64,000 nt of DNA from Prinsepia uniflora (taxonomy: Eukaryota; Streptophyta; Magnoliopsida; Rosales; Rosaceae). The position numbers and the translations under genes are program-made. How positions within the stretch are numbered: position 1 is the stretch's first letter; every line of letters begins with the position of its first letter. The notes beneath the pieces were generated by a model that saw only the letters and a list, made by a program, of their open reading frames with translations, was not told the origin of the DNA and did not search any database. This document shows positions 23,701-32,700 of the stretch, piece by piece. The DNA lies in assembly GCA_032719365.1 (NCBI GenBank), contig CM064868.1, positions 11,008,235 through 11,072,234 of the forward strand, in the 5' to 3' direction.

Positions 23701-26700
23701 GATGATAATTTGTCTTCTTGCATATGGATGCTTACTTTTCAGAAACCAGGCGAGAATAAAAATGCGTCTTGGGATGAAAAAAGTGATCTTTGTATGTTGA
23801 AGGTTAGTGAATGTTAGGAGAGTTTTTGTTTGCTTTCGTCCGGGTAGCTTCTTTCAGTTTTGATTTGTTGACAAGGACGATATTTAGGAAACTATTACTG
23901 GATATACTAGTGTAATCTAGTGATACTATTTCAATTTAATATTTAAAATTTCTTAATACATTGGTTGGCACTTTCTTTTTTCCATTTTTAAACTGTAGAT
24001 TTATGGGATAAAGACATTAGTGAAAAGCTACTTGCCTGTCAAAGATGCTCATGTTCGCCCTGGCATTGATGGTCTGCTGGACATCTTAAGAAACACACTA
24101 TCTTGTGGAGAAATATCAAAAAATGTTGAGTCAAGGTAATATCAAAACTGTATATTTTCTGGTTCTGGTTCATCAATCTACTCCAATTTGTTGCTTCGCA
24201 ATATGAGGCCAAAAGTTTTGTTCAACTTTTTGTGATGTGCAGCTCAGTTGACAAGGCCCATTTAAGGCTTGCTTCTGCCAAGGCGGTTCTACGTCTGTCA
24301 AAGCATTGGAATGATAAGATTCCTGTCGATGTCTTCCATTTAACCTTGAAGGCTTCAGAGGTAGAGCCCTTCCATTTAAAGATTTTCTTTATTAGTTAGT
24401 TAATGCAATGTTTTAGGTTTGTTTTGTTTTTCCTAATACAATATCTTGATTGTCATTCATGTGACTACTAGATCTGTTTTTGGGCCTCCTATTTATTTGA
24501 TGTTGATTTTTTTTTTTGATTTTGTAGATTGGTTTCCCTCAAGCTAGGAAACTATTCCTGAACAAAGTTCATCAATACATAAAAGATCGGCTTCTAGATG
24601 CAAAATATGCTTGTGCATTCTTGTTCAACATATTTGGGTCCAAGTCAGTGGAGTTTCAAGAGGTATGCATGCTAGGCTCAATTTGTTTAACGTAATTGTC
24701 CATCTTTCAGTGCTTTTTTTGGCTGAGGTTTGGATTTTGGATGCAATGGCAGGAGAAACAGAATCTACTTGACATTCTTCAAATGTATCACCAAACAAAG
24801 GCGCGGCACCTCTCAATGCAATCTGATTCCAATTCCTTGACAACATATCCGGAGTACATCCTCCCATACTTGGTTCACGTCCTTGCTCATCATTCTTGTC
24901 CTAATATTGATGACTGCAAGGATGTCAAAGCATTTGAACTGATATACCGGTATTATACTTTTTTCTTAGTTTGAATTTACAAGTGATGTTTCATATGATT
25001 GGGTTTTTTTCTCTAATCTCTGCAAGACATTTCTATGTTCCTTACCGCATGTTGGTTTAGTTTTTCCTTCTTAATCGGTGGCTTATATTTTGGAGCTTGG
25101 CGGATAGAGGAAAAACAAGGCTGTATTATTTATATCCCCAGAGTTTGTAGATTAATAATGTCTTGGCAGTTGTTTTATTGGTAATTATCATTCTCAGTGA
25201 TTTTTTTTTTTCGTTTGCTGCATTCAGGCAATTGCACTTGATTCTGTCTATGTTGGTGCATAGAGATGAAGATGTCAAGTCAGAATCTAGTGACAAGATT
25301 GAAAAGGAGGACATTTCTGCTATCATCTCTATCTTTCAGAGTATCAAGTGCTCAGAAGATGTTTATGATGCAGCAAAGTCAAAGGTTGAGAATAAATTCT
25401 CTCTCTCAAACTTCTGCTTTATAAGTGTTCTGGAACATATTCAATCACTTTCTGAAGCTTACATATGTGATTATTTGTAATTTCCAGAATTCACATGCTA
25501 TTTGTGACCTTGGGCTGTCAATTACCAAGCGCTTATCCGCAAAGGAGAATGATTTACAAGGATTGCTGGCATCAGTTCCTCTGCCTTCTATGCTGTACAA
25601 ACCATATGAGAAGAAAGAAGCAGATGAATCTGTGGTAAGAGATCTCTGTTTTGTTCTCTTGCTGGAGGAGGCATGTAATAATCAAGGGCAGCTGCCCTAC
25701 TTATATACTGGGCATGGGGTTATAGTTTCAGCAAAATTGAAAGATCAAATCTCCATTTTAGACTTAAATGTGAGTTGTAGAATTCCTTGCTACTGTACAG
25801 GAGTTGTAGAATTCCTTGCTACTGTACAGGATAATAAGGATCCCCCAGAATCCCCAGAGATTGAGGATCAATCTCCTTGATCCTGTGTTATCTTAGGCCC
25901 AAAGAATCTCCCTGATTCTTTCCTAAACTTGTACATTAAATCCTGTAGATACTTTCCTAGTCTAGGTCTGTGATTTCCTTCCTAGTCTAAGTATTTATTT
26001 CCTAGTTAGTTTAACCTAGCATCTGTATAAATACCTCTCTACACTGTAAAGTTAATTTTAAGAAATACAAGGAAATTTCCTATCTCTTTATGGTATCAGA
26101 GCCTTAAGGCTCCACCGAGCAGAAAACCCTTCCGTTTTTTATTTTTTTTCCTTTTTCTTCCCAAAAATCCTCCTTCCATGGCTGCTCCATCGCCAGCACC
26201 TGTCATCCAAACTCCCTCACCAAACCCTGATATCACTAACCCTTTCTCCTCTCTTATCTCCATTAACGCTGCTCAGTTTACACTCAAACTGACAGCAACC
26301 AATTTTTTCCCTTGGAGAGCCCAGTTTAATGCTCTCCTGCAAGGTTATGACCTTATGGGATACGTTGATGGCACTCGCCCCTGCCCACCCCCCACTGAAA
26401 CCCTTCCTCATGCTCTCTGGTACCGCCAGGATCAGCTGATCCTCCATGCCATTCTTGGCTCTGTTTCTCCTCAGGTTGTTACCCTGATTGCCGCTGCAAA
26501 AACCTCTGCAGCCGCCTGGACACGCCTCACACGCCTCTATGCTAGCAAAGCTAGAGCCCGTGTTTTAGGCCTCAAAGAGAAGCTAACTCTTCTTCGCCGG
26601 GACAACCGACCAGTCAGTGACTACCTGCAGGAGGTTCGTCTCATTTCAGACGAACTCGCTGCTATTGATGCCCCACTTTCCGATGATGACCTCCTCCTCT

Positions 26701-29700
26701 ATGTCCTCAACGGCGTTGGCTCAGCCTTCAAAGACATTGCAGCTGCAGTACGCTCTCGAGACACCTCTGTTTCGTTTGAAAACCTCCATGATATGCTGGT
26801 TCAACATGAGGCAGCCACCTCTCGTGAAGCCCCTGCTTCCCCGCACTCTGTCATCACCGCCAATGCTGCCCAAACCACCCGCCACCCCTCCTACAACCGC
26901 TCTCCTCGCGGCTCCTCTGACCACCGCACCTTCAACCCTACTTCTGACAGCCGTGGCTCTGCTTCTCAGCGCTCTGCCCAGCCCCAGGCTTACCCACGCA
27001 GGACCAACAGCAACCAGGGCGGTGGTTACCGTGGTTTTTGCCAATGGTGTGGCACTCAAGGACATAGTGCCAAACGATGTCCCCAGCTGCAACGTCCATC
27101 TGCTGTTCCACCAGTGGCCAATCCCACCTTTCCCGGCCACTCCACCTCCTCCTCACCCTGGCTCCTTGATTCCGGCGCTTCCCACCATGTCACTGCTTCC
27201 CCACACAACCTCTCTGCTGTTTCTGAGTACCAGGGGCCCGATGAGATTCTGATTGGTAATGGGACAGGGCTTGACATCACCCATGTCGGCTCTGCCACTC
27301 TTCCCTCTCCCTCTTCTCACACTTTCTCTCTTACTAATGTGCTGTGTGCTCCTAAAATAACTCGCAACATTCTTTCCATTTCCAAGTTTAATCAAGCTCA
27401 CAATACCTCTATTGAACTTTTTCCTCATTGTTTTCATGTCAAGGACCTGAGCACGGGGGCGGTTCTTCTTCAAGGCCCGAGTAAGGATGGCGTGTATGAG
27501 TGGTCGTCTACAACCCTGCAGCAACCTCAAGCACTGGTGGGTGTAGTGGTCTCTCCCAACCTCTGGCATCGCCGCCTTGGCCATCCTCATGACAAAGTTC
27601 TCACCACCATTCTTCGTCAGTCATCCATCAAACTATCCTCCCAGCTTCCTGAAACTAAGTGTCTGTCCTGTCTCTGTAATAAAAGTCATAGGTTGCCGTT
27701 TGGCACCTCTTCCCTTAAGAGTCACCGTCCCCTTCAACTAATATATACTGATGTTTGGGGCCCTGCCCCCTACACCTCTGTTGATGGTTTTTCATATTAT
27801 ATCATCTTTGTTGACCACTTCACTAAATATACATGGTTATACCCTCTCAGAAAAAAATCAGATGTTTTCTCCACTTTCATTGACTACAAAAACCTCGTTG
27901 AAAAATACTTCCAGCACCCCATTCAAACACTCTATACAGATGGTGGTGGTGAATTCACAAAGCTCAAACCCTTCCTTGCCACCCATGGTATTAATCATCT
28001 CCTCACTCCACCTCACACTCCCCAACACAATGGCATGGCTGAACGTCGCCATCGCCACCTTGTTGAAACTGGCCTCACCCTCCTCCATCAAGCTAACCTT
28101 CCACTCTCCTACTGGACCTATGCCTTCAAAACAGCAACCTACCTCATCAACCGCCTCCCCACTTCCACTCTCAACAACCAGTCACCATACACGGCTCTCT
28201 TTCACCTTCCACCCAACTATCACCGCCTCCGTACCTTTGGCTGCCTCTGTTTTCCCTGGTTACGTCCGTACAACACCAACAAAATGCAACCCCGTTCCAC
28301 TCCCTGCCTCTTCCTTGGTTACTCTCTCAACCAAAGTGCATATTTGTGTTATGACACTTCTGCCCATCGGCTCTATGTCTCCCGCCATGTTCAATTTGAT
28401 GAGTCCACCTATCCAGGTCTCCACCACTCCTCCCACGTTCCTCCTGTTACCCCCCACAATATCCAAGGTTGGCTCTCTTCTCTGCCCCCTGTCACCTTCC
28501 TCCCTGCCCCTGTCTCTGCTGCTCCACCAGTGCCCACACCGGCTGCCACTCCAACAGCAGGACCCTCCGACACGTCCTCCTCATCAGGGCTTGACGCAGC
28601 AACTGCTCCAGCAACGGTCCAGCCCGTCCCACTGCTCACCCGGTCCCCCTCCACCACCACAGCAACCGGCTTGCCACCCCAACCAGCCACCACCACTGCT
28701 GCATCCTCTGTTCCTGCACAACCACCTCCTCCTCTTCGAACCTACACACGGCGACCCCCTCGGCCGCCTTCCACATCCGCCTCCTCACCACCGCTGGCCT
28801 CTACCCTTCCACAACCTGCTCCCCCGGCCCCAGCTCCCCCAGCCCCCACCCATACCATGCTAACCCGCAGCAAAACAGGCTGTCTTCCCTCTGTGCCCAC
28901 CTATGCTCTCACCGCCACTGCCCACCCTCTCCCAGACCTCCCTGAGCCTACCTGTGTCTCCCAGGCCGTGAAACACCCACAGTGGCGTGCAGCAATGTCC
29001 GATGAGCTCAATGCTCTTATAACCAATGGCACCTGGACCCTTGTACCCCCACAACCCAACCAGAATGTTATTGGAAACAAATGGGTCTTTCGGATCAAAC
29101 GAAAGCCCAATGGCACCGTGGACAGGTTCAAGGCACGCTTAGTGGCTAAGGGTTACCACCAGCGTCCCGGAGTGGACTACTCAGCCACATTCAGCCCCGT
29201 GGTGAAGCCCACCACCATCCGGATCATTCTTCATCTAGCCGTGACCAATGGCTGGCCTATACGTCAGCTGGACGTGAATAATGCATTCCTGCAGGGCACT
29301 CTTCATGACACCGTTTACATGGCCCAGCCAGCTGGGTTTGTGGACCCTCACAACCCAACCTATGTCTGCCAACTCCGGAAAGCCCTATATGGCCTCAAAC
29401 AGGCCCCACGGGCCTGGTACAAGGAATTGCACTCCTTTCTTCTGGCCCAGGGCTTTGTCAATGCCCTTTCTGATGCTTCTCTCTTCCTACTCAGGCAAGG
29501 TTCCAACACAACTTATTTTCTGGTTTATGTTGACGACCTTATTGTTACAGGCAACAACTCAGCACTCATTTCCCGGTTCATATCTGCACTGGCCAACCGG
29601 TTCTCAGTCAAAGACATGGGCACTTTGCACTACTTCCTTGGCGTGGAGGTCATCCCTACCACGGATGGCCTCTTCTTATCACAGCACCAGTACCTCCAAG

Positions 29701-32700
29701 ATATCCTCACCTTGGTGCACATGGACGGAGCCAAACCTGTCTCCACCCCCCTTGCTGTTTCACCACCCCTCCACCTCAACGATGGCTCCCCACCTGCTGA
29801 TGCCACCCTATTTCGAAGAGTTGTGGGCAGTCTGCAGTATCTGAACCTCACCAGACCTGACATTTCCTTTGCTGTCAACCGCCTCTCTCAGTTCATGCAC
29901 GCTCCTTCAGAGCTCCATTGGCAGGCCTTGAAGCGTGTGCTTCGTTATCTCAAAGGCACCCTCCTCTTTGGCCTGCATCTTCATCGCCAATCGTCCCACC
30001 ACCTTCATGCCGTCACCCATTCCTTCAGTACTCTCACTGCCTTTTCCGATGCGGATTGGGCAGGTGATCAAGACGACCGCAAATCCACTACAGCCTACCT
30101 TGTGTACCTCGGAGGAAACCTGGTGTCATGGAGCTCCCGCAAACAGAGGTCAGTCTCCCGCTCTTCCACAGAGGCAGAATACCGCGCAGTCGCATCCACA
30201 ACTGCGGAACTCCTTTGGGTTCAGTCCCTCATGAAGGAACTTGGCATCACCCCCAACGGGAAACCCACCATCTCCTGCGATAATCTGGGCACTACCTTCT
30301 ACTGCGCAAACCCCGCTCTCCATTCCAGGATGAAGCACGTGGACATAGACTTTCAATTCGTCCGTGACCAGGTCACCCGTGGCCTCCTACAAGTCCATCA
30401 TGTGCCCACTGATGATCAGCTAGCCGATGCACTTACCAAGCCCCTGCACCGGCAGCGTTTTCACCTGCTCCGCACCAAGATCGGCGTTGCCGACGGCACC
30501 ACCGTCTTGCGGGGGCGTAATAAGGATCCCCCAGAATCCCCAGAGATTGAGGATCAATCTCCTTGATCCTGTGTTATCTTAGGCCCAAAGAATCTCCCTG
30601 ATTCTTTCCTAAACTTGTACATTAAATCCTGTAGATACTTTCCTAGTCTAGGTCTGTGATTTCCTTCCTAGTCTAAGTATTTATTTCCTAGTTAGTTTAA
30701 CCTAGCATCTGTATAAATACCTCTCTACACTGTAAAGTTAATTTTAAGAAATACAAGGAAATTTCCTATCTCTTTACAGGAGTTGAGAGTTCAAAACAAT
30801 ATCTCGGAATAAATAGCCTCCAATATAAGGAAAACTCAGACCTTATCATTTTTAGGAGTCACTTCCCATGATATGTGAACGACCCAGAACAATTGGGTTA
30901 ATCTAATGCCTGGTGGCTAAAATGCCTGGGTTAAGTAGCACTATGTTACGTTTTTTCTTCTTACATATTTGGATATTTTGGGTCATGTTCTCGGTTTTCT
31001 GTGATATTTACTAATATAACTCTTGTTTGATAGGGCATCGAAGGGAAAACTTGGTTGGCTGATGGCAGTGTGCTGGCGCACTTTGAATCTCTCAAGCTAG
31101 AGGCTAGTGAAACGGTATAGAATATTGGTCAATATTTATGAAGGACAATTACACTCTTGAAATATGCTGTGACATTTGTTGCATCATAGACCTTTTAGTA
31201 ACTTGTGCACTGCTTTTTTCATGACAACAGGGAATTTCAGAAATTGCTGAGGATGAGCTTCTGAAAGATGTTGAAAGAGATGGAGCTGAAGTGCCTTTAG
31301 GGAAAATTTTAAAGCGCATAAAATCTCATAATTCTAAGGCTAAAAAGGTGAAAAAGAACGCCTCATCAGCCAATGCAGAGAATGCTGAAAATAGTGTTGA
31401 TATCCTGAAAATGGTCAGGGATATAAATTTGGATAATTTGGAAAAACCTGCTAAGTTTGAATCAAGCAATGGTCATGAAAGTTCCCCTATCAAGAAATCA
31501 AGAATGGATTTAAAGCTCCAAAAGGGCAATAAACGAAAAGCTATTGATGCAACACCTGTCCCAATACCTAAACGAAGGAGATCGTTATCTGTTCATGCTC
31601 TCAGATCACCTAGAAGTGCATCGAAGTCCCCTTTAAGTGCTTCAGTGGATGATTCACAAAACGTAAGAATATTATCATTCGATCCATTGATATGAACACA
31701 GATTCACCTCGATTCTAAAGATTAAATGTCTATGCAGAGAAAATTGGCTGAAAGTACCGAGTCAGATCTATTAGTGTCATGCATCCGGAAAAATGCTACC
31801 TCCTTGTCAGGGATACAACGTAAAGGCAGAGCCTCTGACCACAGTAATGAGGATGAAACAAATGAAGTTGGAGAAGCTAGTGACCGTGAAGTGAGATTTT
31901 CTACTTTTCAAACTTCCTCTTTTCTTTTTCAAAATGACCTACTTTCATGATTCTGTAGCTCCTCGTCATTATAAAATACTTATGCAGAACCTGAATATGC
32001 TGGATGCTGACAAAGACGACCAAAATAGTGGTTTCAAGTTTCCCACAGGGCCCATTAAGAAGCGGAAAAGAAAGATCTCTGGTGGTTTGACAAAGGTAAG
32101 CTAATTCACAACTTTTCCACAAACATCACACTAGTGATCTCATCATAACAGGCACTTCTTTTATAGTGCAATTAGTATGTCGCTTCTGGACTGATGCATT
32201 TTACTATCTTTTATCCCTAGTGCAAATTCAAGGAAGGTGGAAAGGATGTTGGAGACTTGATTGGTTGCAGAATAAAAGTTTGGTGGCCAATGGACAAGAA
32301 GTGAGTGTTCTGGTGGATAAATATGGAAACTATAAAAACAGAAGGAAGCTTTTCTTTATGTTTATTATTTCCAAAAATCTTTTCTTTTCAGTTCTAAGCT
32401 CCCTATCACATAAGCAGTTGCTACTATATGATTATTATCTAGCATGTAAAGAGACATTAGAATGCTTCTTTGGCTTATTTTATTGGCAAAATCTACAGAT
32501 TCTATGAAGGCACAGTGAAGTCTTATGATACATTAAAAAAAAAACATGTGGTAAGCTGCAGCTTCATTCCATTATCATCTCTTGGATCTATGTACTACTT
32601 TTTAATGTTCACGGAAAATAATTCTCATTGCTGTCATATGAAAGATACTATATGAAGATGGAGACGTAGAAGTACTTCGCTTAGAAAATGAACGGTGGGA

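Larger units (their letters stand above)
25832..30776 (+). mobile_element. Intact Copia LTR retrotransposon 2 in PDS5 intron 22
   Basis: A 4,945-bp element lies in the same sense as PDS5. The LTRs (25832-26090 and 30518-30776, 259 bp each) look identical. The target duplication CAGGA (25827-25831 and 30777-30781) fixes the ends: the LTR begins TAATAAGGATCC and ends TATCTCTTTA. The terminal dinucleotides are therefore TA...TA rather than TG...CA. The PBS TGGTATCAGAGC follows at 26091-26102 and a GCGGGGGCG polypurine tract precedes the 3' LTR (30509-30517). The LTR carries a TATA box, GTATAAATAC (26025-26034). The gag-pol frame is uninterrupted, so the copy looks very young. Confidence 0.95.
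25635..31033. other. PDS5 intron 22 (5.4 kb) with Copia insertion
   Basis: About 200 bp before and 257 bp after Copia 2 remain as ordinary intron. A 29-bp unit beginning GAGTTGTAGAATTCCTTGCT is duplicated in tandem at 25772-25800 and 25801-25829, immediately before the insertion. Confidence 0.85.

Noticed and set aside
26617..28863. Long overlapping ORFs (211, 370, 139, 145 codons) in other frames of Copia 2
   Set aside because: They are shadow frames of the C/T-rich gag-pol sequence. The in-frame protein has every Copia motif.
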